Shown here one piece after another: positions 14,919-22,877 of a stretch of DNA of 29,209 nt. The position numbers and the translations under genes were made by a program. The notes beneath the pieces are model-generated. The model worked only from the letters and a program-made list of their open reading frames with translations. It was not told the origin of the DNA and ran no database searches. Position 1 is the first letter of the stretch. Each line of letters begins with the position of its first letter. Source of the DNA: Spirochaetota bacterium (GTDB taxonomy: Bacteria > Spirochaetota > UBA4802 > UBA5368); NCBI GenBank assembly GCA_017998475.1, contig JAGODA010000002.1, positions 1-29,209 of the forward strand. The letters run 5' to 3'.

Positions 14919-15803
14919 TCAGGCCGCGTCTTCCGTAAAGAAGAGCTCCATGTAGCGCTTGAGCGACAGGGCGTATTCCAGTTTGATGGTTGTTTCCACG
15001 GCCCACGTGGAGCTTGAGTAGCGCTCGAGCGCGTCCCTGAAGTGATATATGGCCTTCAGCAGCATTGCTCCGCTGACGTCCCGCTTGATGAATCCCCGGT
15101 TGTGCCGGTCGTAGAAGAGCTCGCGGTGCGCCAGATGGAGAGCGTCGTCGCCCTTCTTGTAGAGCCTGAAGGCCTCAACGTCGACGAGATTGGCGTAGGT
15201 GTCCGGGATGTTAAGGCACTCCGATGCCCGATAGAAATTGAAGACCATCTCCGAGAACACGGCGAAGTGGTCCAGGAGTTCCCGGTCGGTTGTCAGGCCG
15301 GCGAGCCTGCGTATGGCGTGATAATTCCTTCGCAGAATGTTCGTCACGTCCCTGAAGATGCCGCGGTTGATGGGGTTCTCCCTGCGCGCCAGGTTATGAA
15401 GGTTGTACTGAAAATAACGGTACAGCGCGTCCTTGGCCGCCTCGCGGTGCCGGACGAACTGGCGGATGAGCAGGTCGTCCTTCAGCTCTTCGCGCGGGTC
15501 GGGTCCCTGCGGGCGTCGGGCCTCCGCGTCCCCGCGCTCTTCAGTCGAGGCGGATTCGCTTTCCTCGGCCTTCGTGTTTCGGAAACGGTGCCCTTTCAGG
15601 CTCGTGTACGCGTCGTTCAGCGAGGCCATGGCCCGGGTGGCCCATTCCACCCGGTGAGGATTCCTGTCGGGATGGAACTTGAGGGCGAGCCGCTTGTACG
15701 ATTTCGCCAGTTCCTCGTCGGTGGCCGTCTCCGGGATTTCAAGCAGCCTGTAACACGCCTGTATGTCCATCTCCTGCCTTACCGGGTCCCGATAGATTCG
15801 CAT
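14919..15803 (-). CDS. J-domain protein with large helical C-terminal domain
   Basis: The J-domain (CYRLLEIPETATDEELAKSY... with KFHPDRNP) lies near the N-terminus. A charged low-complexity linker (EESESASTEERGDAEARR) is next, then about 190 residues of helical, Tyr/Arg-rich sequence with no DnaJ zinc-finger or substrate domain. It is a specialised co-chaperone; the client is unknown. Start choice is uncertain: ATG at 15803 is used, ATG at 15770 begins closer to the J-domain and is also plausible, and the frame extends to a TTG at 15833. It precedes mntP by 28 nt on the same strand, so the two probably share a transcript. Confidence 0.78.
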   Translation of the reverse strand: MRIYRDPVRQEMDIQACYRLLEIPETATDEELAKSYKRLALKFHPDRNPHRVEWATRAMASLNDAYTSLKGHRFRNTKAEESESASTEERGDAEARRPQGPDPREELKDDLLIRQFVRHREAAKDALYRYFQYNLHNLARRENPINRGIFRDVTNILRRNYHAIRRLAGLTTDRELLDHFAVFSEMVFNFYRASECLNIPDTYANLVDVEAFRLYKKGDDALHLAHRELFYDRHNRGFIKRDVSGAMLLKAIYHFRDALERYSSSTWAVETTIKLEYALSLKRYMELFFTEDAA

Positions 15804-15903
15804 GCTCCGCCGCCCATTGCCCATGCGGGACAAGGGAGCGCGGGCGCGCGACGGCCCCCGGAGGCTAATAAATTACCGGCGGCCGTTCAAGAGATTTTTA
15901 TGA

Positions 15904-16740
15904 CTAGCGAACCATTTTTTCGATGAAATCGAAGGAGTATTCCCTCTTGATGTGATGACGGCGCAGGCAGTAGTTGTCGCGCGTCAGTACATTGGATCCG
16001 TAGTCGGTGGAGAACACGCGTTCGTATCCGGCGAGCATGCACAGGCGTATGAGCGGGATGTTGTAACGGCCGTAGGGAAAGGCGAAATACCGTATTTCCT
16101 TTCCCAGGTATTTTTCGAGTATTCTCTTCGAAAGATAGATCTCTTCGAAAAGCCGCCTTCTCGATTCGGGCGTATTCCTGGCGTGGAGCCGGACCAGGTC
16201 CGCGTGGCTGATGCTGTGACTCTCCACGGTAACGCCGCCGGCGTCAAGCTCGCGCAGACGGCCCCATGTGATGCTCTTCTCGGCACGCGCGTAAACGTTA
16301 TCGGTGTAGACGAAGAGCGTTATGGGATAAGCGAACTCCCTGCTGAGCGGTAATAGCTTTGTGTACATCGACAGAAATCCGTCGTCGAAACTGATGGCAA
16401 TGGTCCGGCTTTCAAGCGCGGAGGCGCCTCCCAGCCTCTCGACGAAATCGGCAAGGCCCATCACCCGTATGCCCGAGTCCCGAAGCAGCGCGAAATGCCC
16501 GCGAAGAACATCGAGATCGACCGAAAACGGGCCCCTGCCGTCGATGTTGTGGTAGAGAAGTATTGGTACCGAATTGAGCCGCCCGGTTTCCTCTTCCCGC
16601 AGGTAGTGCCATCCAGCGGTGCCCCGCACCGGCTCCCGGAACGCCGATGCGCGCCAGAAAAGCAGGAGATATGCCGCGGCCCCTGTTATGAGGAAAATGG
16701 CGGCGAGTATGGGCAGATTGTTCCTGTAGATGTATTTCAT
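15904..16740 (-). CDS. Membrane-anchored polysaccharide deacetylase (NodB domain)
   Basis: The 278-residue protein has an N-terminal signal anchor (9-28) and a NodB-type carbohydrate esterase 4 domain. Visible motifs are ISFDDGF with D119-D120, the metal-binding H175-x3-H179 (ESHSISHADL) and FAFPYGRYN. It would deacetylate an N-acetyl-hexosamine polymer outside the cytoplasm, such as peptidoglycan or an exopolysaccharide. The start at 16740 is favoured by GGAG 8 nt upstream and by the signal anchor. A promoter candidate lies at 16782-16810. The gene is divergent from dapF, another cell-wall gene. Confidence 0.9.
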   Translation of the reverse strand: MKYIYRNNLPILAAIFLITGAAAYLLLFWRASAFREPVRGTAGWHYLREEETGRLNSVPILLYHNIDGRGPFSVDLDVLRGHFALLRDSGIRVMGLADFVERLGGASALESRTIAISFDDGFLSMYTKLLPLSREFAYPITLFVYTDNVYARAEKSITWGRLRELDAGGVTVESHSISHADLVRLHARNTPESRRRLFEEIYLSKRILEKYLGKEIRYFAFPYGRYNIPLIRLCMLAGYERVFSTDYGSNVLTRDNYCLRRHHIKREYSFDFIEKMVR

Positions 16741-16781
16741 CCGAATCTCCGGGCGAGGGCTGCCGCGCACACCCGCATTAC

Positions 16782-16810
16782 TATCTATCGTACGGAATTA
16801 TCAAAATCAA
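16782..16810 (-). promoter_or_regulatory. Putative promoter of the deacetylase gene
   Basis: On the minus strand, TTGATT (16805-16810), a 17-nt spacer and TAGATA (16782-16787) lie about 42 nt upstream of the start at 16740. The spacing is ideal and the boxes match in four of six positions each or better. Confidence 0.5.
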
Positions 16811-16844
16811 CCTTAAAATACCGTGCGTGCGGCATAAAGAATTC

Positions 16845-16875
16845 TTGACACGGGTCGTCTGGTGGAGTACTCCAC
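16845..16875 (+). promoter_or_regulatory. Putative dapF promoter overlapped by a 14-bp palindrome
   Basis: TTGACA at 16845-16850 is a consensus -35 box; 17 nt on, TACTCC is a weak -10. That position is covered by the perfect palindrome GTGGAGTACTCCAC (16862-16875). The geometry suggests a repressor site over the -10 of dapF, which starts at 16910. Confidence 0.45.
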
Positions 16876-16909
16876 TTGCAGCACTACCATCCGGGAGAAA
16901 TCATCGGTC

Positions 16910-17749
16910 ATGATCAAATTCACCAAAATGCAGGGAATCGGAAACGATTATATATACATCGACGCGCGCTCAACGGCCCCGAAACATCCCGAAAAGCTTT
17001 CTGTTGTAATGAGCGACCGGCATTTCGGCGTCGGATCGGACGGGCTCATTCTCATCCTCAAATCCGATACGGCCGATTTCAGGATGAGGATGTTCAACTC
17101 CGACGGCAGCGAGGCCGAGATGTGCGGGAATGGCATTCGCTGTTTCGCGAAATACGTGTACGATCACGGGCTGGCGAAAAACAAACTGATTTCGGTCGAA
17201 ACACTCGCCGGCGTCAAGCACCTCGATCTGCATGTCAGGAACAGGAAAGTGGAGAGCGTCCGTGTCGATATGGGCGAGCCCATCCTCCAGCGCGAGCGCA
17301 TCCCCATGACCGGAAGCCCCGGAATGGTCATCAACGAGTCGCTTTCTCTCGGTGACGGCGTGCGTTTCGAGATTACCGCCGTGTCGATGGGGAACCCGCA
17401 CGCCGTCATTTACGTGGAGGACGTTAAAAACTTTCCCGTCGAAAAATACGGGACCATGATCGAAAACCACGACCTTTTTCCCAATCGCACCAACGTCGAA
17501 TTCGTACAGATACTCAACGAGGAGGAGGTCATTCAGCGAACGTGGGAGCGCGGCTCGGGCGAAACTCTGGCGTGCGGCACCGGCGCCTCGGCGGTAACGG
17601 TGGCCGGAGTGCTTACAAAACGCACTGCGCGGTCAATACTGGTCCATCTTAACGGGGGAGATCTGCGCACCGAGTGGAGGGAGGACGACAACCACGTCTT
17701 TCTTACCGGTCCCGCAGTCGAGGTTTTCCAGGGGACATGGCCCGACTAG
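16910..17749 (+). CDS. dapF: Diaminopimelate epimerase
   Basis: The 279-residue protein has the two catalytic cysteines of DapF, C72 (EAEMCGNGIRCFAKY) and C222 (GSGETLACGTGASA), and the N-terminal signature KMQGIGNDYIYID. It interconverts LL- and meso-diaminopimelate, supplying lysine and the peptidoglycan cross-link residue. The start at 16910 fits the family N-terminus; the frame extends to a GTG at 16862 inside the palindrome but that extension is not family-like. GGGAG lies 12 nt upstream, slightly distant. The gene converges on the GerMN-domain gene with a 3-nt gap and no terminator visible between them. Confidence 0.96.
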   Translation: MIKFTKMQGIGNDYIYIDARSTAPKHPEKLSVVMSDRHFGVGSDGLILILKSDTADFRMRMFNSDGSEAEMCGNGIRCFAKYVYDHGLAKNKLISVETLAGVKHLDLHVRNRKVESVRVDMGEPILQRERIPMTGSPGMVINESLSLGDGVRFEITAVSMGNPHAVIYVEDVKNFPVEKYGTMIENHDLFPNRTNVEFVQILNEEEVIQRTWERGSGETLACGTGASAVTVAGVLTKRTARSILVHLNGGDLRTEWREDDNHVFLTGPAVEVFQGTWPD

Positions 17750-17752
17750 ACC

Positions 17753-18382
17753 TCAATTCGGGCCGGCGGCGACCTCCCACAACCGTTTGAGTGGCACACC
17801 CCTCTCGAGCACCACGACCCGCCTAATTGACGGTATGTTTTCGGTGATACTCTTCTCGAGCGCCGCGCGGAAATTATCCTCGGAGCCTGGGATTACCGGG
17901 GTGTCGTCCCTCAGTACGGCGAGCCCGGCGTCGATGTAGCAGGTATCGCCCTTCAACCAGATCGCACGCACCTGCATATCGACCGGCACCGCGCCCGAGG
18001 TATTCTCGTAGATTGAACCCCTGGAAACCATCCGGAAGATAAGAGCGACGAACCGCTCCTTTTCCTCGGGTACTTCCATCTTCCTCGATTCCTTGATGAG
18101 GCTTTTGCCGTCGTTGGCGGGAATGTAGATTTCCCTTCGTTCGCGCAGGTCGAGCTTCGGCAGGGCGGGAAATATATCGAAAATGTTCTTTTCGGCGTGA
18201 TAGCAGAAGACCAGATAGTCGAAGATGAGCAGAAGCGAAACCGCGAGTACCAGAAAGCGCTTTTTACGCACGCGGTCGCCGTCCAGAACCTTTTTGTACG
18301 CGAGCGCCCTCGCGTAGAGAGCGGAAACCGTTTCCCTCGTTTCGGCTGTGCGCGCCTTTATGCGGTTCAGGAATTCTTTCAT
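17753..18382 (-). CDS. GerMN-domain membrane-anchored protein
   Basis: The 209-residue protein has a basic cytoplasmic N-terminus, one transmembrane helix (FLVLAVSLLLIFDYLVFCY, about 42-60) and an extracytoplasmic domain. That domain reads REIYIPANDGKSLIKESRKM, then a helix, then TCYIDAGLAVL and a helix ending in VVVLERGVPLK. This matches the GerMN (germane) fold found in Gram-positive spore and envelope proteins and beside amidases in many non-sporulating bacteria. Its role is uncharacterised but the usual setting is cell-wall amidase modules, as here: it lies 63 nt downstream of the amidase gene on the same strand. The start at 18382 is preferred over a TTG at 18406; neither has a strong Shine-Dalgarno. 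Confidence 0.7.
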   Translation of the reverse strand: MKEFLNRIKARTAETRETVSALYARALAYKKVLDGDRVRKKRFLVLAVSLLLIFDYLVFCYHAEKNIFDIFPALPKLDLRERREIYIPANDGKSLIKESRKMEVPEEKERFVALIFRMVSRGSIYENTSGAVPVDMQVRAIWLKGDTCYIDAGLAVLRDDTPVIPGSEDNFRAALEKSITENIPSIRRVVVLERGVPLKRLWEVAAGPN

Positions 18383-18445
18383 TGGGTACAACACCGGGCC
18401 TGTCAAAGCTCGAAGCAGGGTAGACGGCCCGGCCGGACGATGTCA

Positions 18446-19633
18446 CTAATTTTTTATCATGTGTTCGTATTTTTTTATGAAGGATATCACCCCGTTTCCG
18501 ATGCCGCGGGCGATTTTCTCCTGGTAGGCGGCCTTTCGTAATCGCTGCGCCTCGCGCTGGTGGGTGATATAGCCTATTTCCGCGAGCGCGGCGGGCATGA
18601 GCGAACCGCGAAGCACGAAAAAGTCGGCCTTCTTCACTCCGCGCGATTTGAACTCGGTAACCGCATTGTCCATCCCGGACTGGATGCATTCCGCGAGGAG
18701 GGCGCTCTCCCTCTGGATCTGCGCGGTAAGCATGAACGCCTCCATGTGCTCAATGTCGTCATAGTTTTTGCGGTGAGATTTTTCCTCAAGGACCACGACG
18801 TTGTTTTCGAGCGCCGCGGTGGCGCGCGCATCTTCATTGGAAGCGTTCGGGGAGAGGTAGTAGGTCTCGAAACCCGATATGCGTGGGGAGATGGAGGCGT
18901 TCACATGGATGCTCACGAAAACACCGTTCTCGTTTTCGCGCAGATGCCCGTTCGCTATTCTGGTCCTGGTGGAGAGCTCTATGAATGTGTCTGAGTTTCG
19001 GGTAAGAACAATCCGGACCCCTTTCAGGTTCGCCTTCAGGTGGCTTTCGAGCCGCCTGGCCACGCTCAAGGTTATCGTCTTCTCGTGAAGGCCGCCCCGG
19101 CCTATCGCTCCCGGATCTTTTCCGCCGTGTCCGGCGTCTATGATGATGAAGCCGATCCTGTCGCGCACGGGGGGCTTCTCTTCCTTGCCGCTGGCGGGCG
19201 GCTTTTCTCGGGCGATCGGCCCCGCGCGTTCGGCTTTGGCGGCCGCGATAACGATCAGGCGGTCCTTCCGTGCAATGGTATGGTCGGGGTAGAACTCGCG
19301 GAGCAGGTCTTCGGCGAACTCGACGGGGAAGAGCACGTCGCCCTTACTGCGGAGTACCGGGCGGGAGTATTTTTTCAGCGTTCCATTGAAGAGCGCGGCG
19401 GAAAGGCCTACCTGGTATACCGCGGTTCTGGTGCCCCGGTAGAACCTGCCGCGCTGGGTGATGATGTCGAAGGAGTTGTCCAGTCCGCTCAGGCGGTTCA
19501 GGTCGGAGAGGGCGACACGCTCGGTGCCGTCAACGCTTACGATGGGCAGCGCCCCGTTGTCGGCGAGGGCGAGGGAAAAAGAAAAAATAAAAACAAGGGC
19601 TAGCGCGAACCGGTATTTACCGCTCTTTTCCAA
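18446..19633 (-). CDS. N-acetylmuramoyl-L-alanine amidase (Amidase_3)
   Basis: The 395-residue protein has a signal sequence (6-24), a region like the copper-amine-oxidase/AMIN-type N-terminal domain (30-130), a Pro/Lys/Glu linker (135-158) and a C-terminal Amidase_3 domain. Zinc ligands and catalytic residues are H169 (IDAGHGGKDPG), E184 (LHEKTITL), H243 (VSIHVNA) and a late Glu in ALAEIGYITHQ. It cleaves the amide between MurNAc and the stem peptide, normally during daughter-cell separation. The start codon at 19633 is TTG, with AAGGA about 7 nt upstream; no ATG is available before the conserved region. It overlaps the end of pgsA by 17 nt, indicating translational coupling. Confidence 0.93.
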   Translation of the reverse strand: MEKSGKYRFALALVFIFSFSLALADNGALPIVSVDGTERVALSDLNRLSGLDNSFDIITQRGRFYRGTRTAVYQVGLSAALFNGTLKKYSRPVLRSKGDVLFPVEFAEDLLREFYPDHTIARKDRLIVIAAAKAERAGPIAREKPPASGKEEKPPVRDRIGFIIIDAGHGGKDPGAIGRGGLHEKTITLSVARRLESHLKANLKGVRIVLTRNSDTFIELSTRTRIANGHLRENENGVFVSIHVNASISPRISGFETYYLSPNASNEDARATAALENNVVVLEEKSHRKNYDDIEHMEAFMLTAQIQRESALLAECIQSGMDNAVTEFKSRGVKKADFFVLRGSLMPAALAEIGYITHQREAQRLRKAAYQEKIARGIGNGVISFIKKYEHMIKN

Positions 19634-20207
19634 AATAGATCCTTGAGTAAATCTTCCAGTAGGCGAGCGAGGACAGTATAAGAAATACGAGTACGGCCGC
19701 GAGCGAAAGCGTCTGCAGGGACACTCCGAGGACCAGAATTCCGGGCTCGAGGATGAACACGAGCCCGCAGAGGGCCATGAAGCCCACCATGACTTTGCCG
19801 TAAATATTGGGACGGACCTGTATGTCCCTTCGGGAGAAGAGCAGGGTCCCCCCGATTACGGCGTACAGGTCGCGGGCCAGGATGACCGCGAGCATCCACG
19901 CGGGAAAGCCCTTGTAGACGCACAGCGCCACGGCGAGGGTTAGCGCGGATATCTTATCGGCGAGCGGGTCGATAAACTGACCGAGTCGCGATACCTGGTT
20001 GAGAGTTCGGGCGAGATACCCGTCGAAAAAATCAGTAGCCGCCAGAAAGACGAGCAGCGCGATGCTGTAATACCGGTATTCGTGTATGCCGTTGACTTTT
20101 TCGAGATGAAAGGCGATGGCGATGAATGGAACCAGAAGTATCCGCGTAAGGGAGAGGAAGTTGGAGATGGTAAAAATCCTGCCGGAAAAAAGCTCTCGTA
20201 TTCTCAT
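19617..20207 (-). CDS. pgsA: CDP-alcohol phosphatidyltransferase, probable phosphatidylglycerophosphate synthase
   Basis: The 196-residue membrane protein shows the full CDP-alcohol phosphotransferase signature D59-x2-D62-G-x2-A66-R67-x8-G76-x3-D80-x3-D84 (DFFDGYLAR and GQFIDPLADK), with about six hydrophobic helices. It most likely joins CDP-diacylglycerol and glycerol-3-phosphate to make phosphatidylglycerol phosphate; other CDP-alcohol substrates cannot be ruled out. AGGGA lies about 5 nt before the ATG at 20207; the frame extends to 20324 but the extra residues are not family-like. It is first in the minus-strand group pgsA-amidase-GerMN. Confidence 0.9.
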   Translation of the reverse strand: MRIRELFSGRIFTISNFLSLTRILLVPFIAIAFHLEKVNGIHEYRYYSIALLVFLAATDFFDGYLARTLNQVSRLGQFIDPLADKISALTLAVALCVYKGFPAWMLAVILARDLYAVIGGTLLFSRRDIQVRPNIYGKVMVGFMALCGLVFILEPGILVLGVSLQTLSLAAVLVFLILSSLAYWKIYSRIYFGKER

Positions 20208-20466
20208 CGTTCCCTGTTCCACCGGCGGGTCGTTTCGGGTCGTACGGCCCGTTGCCGGCCCGCCCTGTGTCGCTCCTCCAGTGGGCGCTGTGCAACTATT
20301 TATAGGTGAAAGACATTCAGTCAAGAGAATTTCCCGTCCCGATTAATAATGCTTGACGAATACCGGAGGCTTATTTTTCATACTCCCTTGATCACGCGCC
20401 GTATGTCTATTCCCGAACGCCTCGGACGTTTATGCGGCACGCGCCAATTTATATCGCGAGACGGCA

Positions 20467-21504
20467 ATGCAGGACAACCCTCAATCCAGAAGCACAAGCG
20501 ACAAGGCCCGTTTCGATTTTACGTACTTCAGGCCGGTCGGCAGGATAGCGCTCATTTTTTTCGTGGGGCTCTCATTCTACCTGTTCGTGTCGACCATCAC
20601 ACTTCTCCTGCTCACCAAGCCCGATCGCGAGGTGAAGGTGCCCGATGTTGTCGGGAAACAGTTCGTCGACGTGTGCAACGGGCTCGTCCGCAAGGGCTTG
20701 AAGCCGGAGGTGCGGTTTCAGGATGTCTATGATATAACCAGCGGAACCATATTGAACCAGTATCCGGAAGGCGGGGAGATAGTGTATGAGGGCGGCGCGC
20801 TGAAGCTTCTTGTCAGCAGAAGCGCACTCTATGTCGATGTGCCCAACCTCACCGGTATAGAACTCCCGTTCGCCGTCAACAAGCTCCGGAACCTGCACAG
20901 TCATAACCGCTCGGTCTCGCTGGCTATCGGCGCGACAACCTACATTCCATCCGATAAAACCGCGGAGAACATCGTCCTGGACCAGAGTCCGAAGGCGGGC
21001 GAAAAGGTCACCCCCGACCGTCGCGTGAACATCCTCGTATCGGCGGGAAAAATCGAAGGGGACATGCTCATGCCCGACGTCACCGGGCAGTCCATCGATC
21101 TCTGCCTGGACCTTCTGCTCTCCAAGGGGCTTTCGGTCGAGGAGGAGGTCGTGGAGACGGGGCTTCCCGAGCGCAGCGGCCAGGTGGAAAGCCAGAAGCC
21201 TGAGAAGGAGGCCGCTATACAGCGGGGCGACGCCGTCCGCCTGAAGGTGTCATACTACAAGCCGAGGGAGCAACTGTACCGGGCGTACGAGCGCGTTCAG
21301 TACGATGTCTCGAAAAGTGACGATCCGGGTCTGTACGAAGCCTATGTCGAGGATGACAGTCCGCGGCGGATCGCGTATTCGAGGGTGATGAAGCCCGGCC
21401 AGAAAATAGATTTCGTGTTCCATCGTAACGGGAACGCGCGAGTGTATATCGTGTTCAATAAAAAGAATGTTAAAACGCTGCGGTTCAATGCCGACGAATT
21501 CTGA
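20467..21504 (+). CDS. PASTA-domain membrane protein without kinase domain
   Basis: The 345-residue protein has a short cytoplasmic N-terminus, one transmembrane helix (28-50) and three PASTA repeats (about 57-118, 121-192 and 201-267). They are marked by VKVPDVVGKQ, VDVPNLTGIE and LMPDVTGQSI. An unrelated C-terminal segment of about 80 residues follows. PASTA domains bind muropeptides or beta-lactams in Ser/Thr kinases and class A penicillin-binding proteins; here neither a kinase nor a transpeptidase domain is present. A role as an envelope peptidoglycan sensor or scaffold is inferred. The stop overlaps the proposed rpe start, so the two genes are coupled. The start at 20467 has only a weak Shine-Dalgarno. 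Confidence 0.85.
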   Translation: MQDNPQSRSTSDKARFDFTYFRPVGRIALIFFVGLSFYLFVSTITLLLLTKPDREVKVPDVVGKQFVDVCNGLVRKGLKPEVRFQDVYDITSGTILNQYPEGGEIVYEGGALKLLVSRSALYVDVPNLTGIELPFAVNKLRNLHSHNRSVSLAIGATTYIPSDKTAENIVLDQSPKAGEKVTPDRRVNILVSAGKIEGDMLMPDVTGQSIDLCLDLLLSKGLSVEEEVVETGLPERSGQVESQKPEKEAAIQRGDAVRLKVSYYKPREQLYRAYERVQYDVSKSDDPGLYEAYVEDDSPRRIAYSRVMKPGQKIDFVFHRNGNARVYIVFNKKNVKTLRFNADEF

Positions 21505-22186
21505 CACCGGAATTATGCTGTCCCCTTCCATTATCGCGTCGGATCTCTCGACGATGGGAAGGGACGTTTCGGCCTTCGATCCCTCGGCCTTCGATCTGCT
21601 TCACATCGACGTGATGGACGGTAATTTTGTTCCCAATCTCACGTTCGGGCCCGGATATATCAGGGCGCTGGGATCCCATACCACCATTCCGCTCGACATA
21701 CACCTGATGATCGAGCGCCCGGAACTGTCGGTGGAAAGGTATCTGGAGTGCGCGCCCTGGTGCGTGACGATCCATTACGAATCGACACGGTTCCCTTCGC
21801 GGCTTTTGCAGACGATAAGGAAGGCGGGTGTGCGTGCGGGAATTTCGATCAACCCGGCGACTCCACTCGAGGCCGTCTATGATCTCCACGGCGAGTTCGA
21901 CCTCATCCTGGTAATGTCGGTGGATCCCGGTTTCTACGGCCAGGCCTTCATGCCGGCCGCCCTGGGGCGCATCAGGCGCCTTCGTGACCGTCTGGAATCC
22001 GAAAACGGCGCCTCCGGCGCCCTCATTCAGGTGGACGGCGGGATTTCGATCAAAAATATCGGTGATGTCGCGGCGGCCGGGGCGCGCGTTATCGTGGCGG
22101 GGAACGCGGTATTCGGCGCCGGCGACCCCAACCGGGCGGCCAGGGAACTCAAGCAGGCGGCCGCGGCCGCCATAAGGGCCATCTGA
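21488..22186 (+). CDS. rpe: Ribulose-phosphate 3-epimerase
   Basis: The 232-residue TIM-barrel protein has LSPSIIASDLS, HIDVMDGNFVPNLTFGP (metal ligands His and Asp), DIHLMIERP, MSVDPGFYGQ and IQVDGGI, the ordered motifs of Rpe. It interconverts ribulose-5-phosphate and xylulose-5-phosphate in the pentose phosphate pathway. The start at 21488 gives a 9-residue lead before the first strand and overlaps the PASTA gene by 17 nt; ATG at 21515 is the alternative but leaves almost no N-terminal lead. Pairing with a PASTA gene probably reflects shared transcription rather than function. Confidence 0.94.
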   Translation: MPTNSDTGIMLSPSIIASDLSTMGRDVSAFDPSAFDLLHIDVMDGNFVPNLTFGPGYIRALGSHTTIPLDIHLMIERPELSVERYLECAPWCVTIHYESTRFPSRLLQTIRKAGVRAGISINPATPLEAVYDLHGEFDLILVMSVDPGFYGQAFMPAALGRIRRLRDRLESENGASGALIQVDGGISIKNIGDVAAAGARVIVAGNAVFGAGDPNRAARELKQAAAAAIRAI

Positions 22187-22195
22187 CATAATGAT

Positions 22196-22225
22196 GCCCT
22201 CCCCGGGAAAATCCCGGAAAAGGGC
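22196..22225 (+). terminator. Imperfect hairpin after rpe
   Basis: GCCCT (22196-22200) pairs with AGGGC (22221-22225) and CCGGG (22203-22207) with CCCGG (22213-22217), with an internal loop between. It lies 10 nt after the rpe stop. No T run follows directly, so termination strength is doubtful. Confidence 0.35.
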
Positions 22226-22303
22226 GCGGGCACCGTTTCAATAGATAAATACCCCCGAAAACGCCGATTAATCGTCTCAGGCCGGCGACCCGGTCATTTT
22301 GTA

Positions 22304-22331
22304 TTGACAAAAATCGGGCGGGGGAAATAAT
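22304..22331 (+). promoter_or_regulatory. Strong sigma-70 promoter of the rpsP operon
   Basis: Consensus TTGACA (22304-22309), a 16-nt spacer and AATAAT (22326-22331) precede the rpsP start by about 30 nt. A GAGGAGGT ribosome-binding site at 22348-22355 follows. This is the best promoter in the window and fits constitutive, growth-linked expression. Confidence 0.75.
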
Positions 22332-22361
22332 CATCCCCTAATCTTCTGAGGAGGTAGCGGC

Positions 22362-22625
22362 GTGTCGGTAAAGATTCGACTGCAGAGAGTTGGAACCAAG
22401 AAAAAACCCTTTTACCGGGTGGTTGTGGTAGATGAGCGCAAGCGCAGGGACGGCGTGGCGATAGAAAACCTCGGTCAGTATCAGCCCATATCAGCCGGGA
22501 ACCAGTTCTCGGTCGACGAGACCAGGGTGATCGACTGGCTCAAGAAAGGGGCCCAGCCGACTGAAACCATCGCGAAGCTCTTAAAAAAAACAGGAGTGTG
22601 GCGGAAATTCAAGAGCGCCGAGTAA
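22362..22625 (+). CDS. rpsP: 30S ribosomal protein S16
   Basis: The 87-residue protein starts SVKIRLQRVGTKKKPFYRVV, the hallmark of S16, and has the usual length. It binds 16S rRNA early in 30S assembly. The start is GTG at 22362, fixed by GAGGAGGT 6 nt upstream. It is the first gene of the operon rpsP-khpA-rimM-trmD-rplS, the classical bacterial order. Confidence 0.97.
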   Translation: MSVKIRLQRVGTKKKPFYRVVVVDERKRRDGVAIENLGQYQPISAGNQFSVDETRVIDWLKKGAQPTETIAKLLKKTGVWRKFKSAE

Positions 22626-22640
22626 GCCCTGGAGGCCGGA

Positions 22641-22877
22641 ATGAATTATAAGGACCTGGTGGAATACATGGTGAAGTCTCTGGTTGACCACCCGGACGAC
22701 GTGATGATCCGGGAGGTAGAAGGGGAGAAGTCCACCATACTGGAACTCAAGGTCACCAAAGAGGACATCGGAAAGGTCATAGGGAAGCATGGCCGTATAG
22801 CGAGGGCCATACGGACGATCATAAACGCGTCAGCCACGAAATCCGGAAAGAGGGTAGTGCTGGAAATACTTGATTGA
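22641..22877 (+). CDS. khpA: KH-domain RNA-binding protein KhpA
   Basis: The 78-residue protein is a single KH domain with the GxxG loop in DIGKVIGKHGRIARAIRT, matching KhpA/YlqC. In firmicutes KhpA pairs with KhpB (Jag) and binds RNA, influencing cell elongation and division; the function here is inferred from position between rpsP and rimM, the usual place. The ATG at 22641 follows GGAGG at about 22631. Its TGA stop overlaps the rimM start. Confidence 0.93.
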   Translation: MNYKDLVEYMVKSLVDHPDDVMIREVEGEKSTILELKVTKEDIGKVIGKHGRIARAIRTIINASATKSGKRVVLEILD

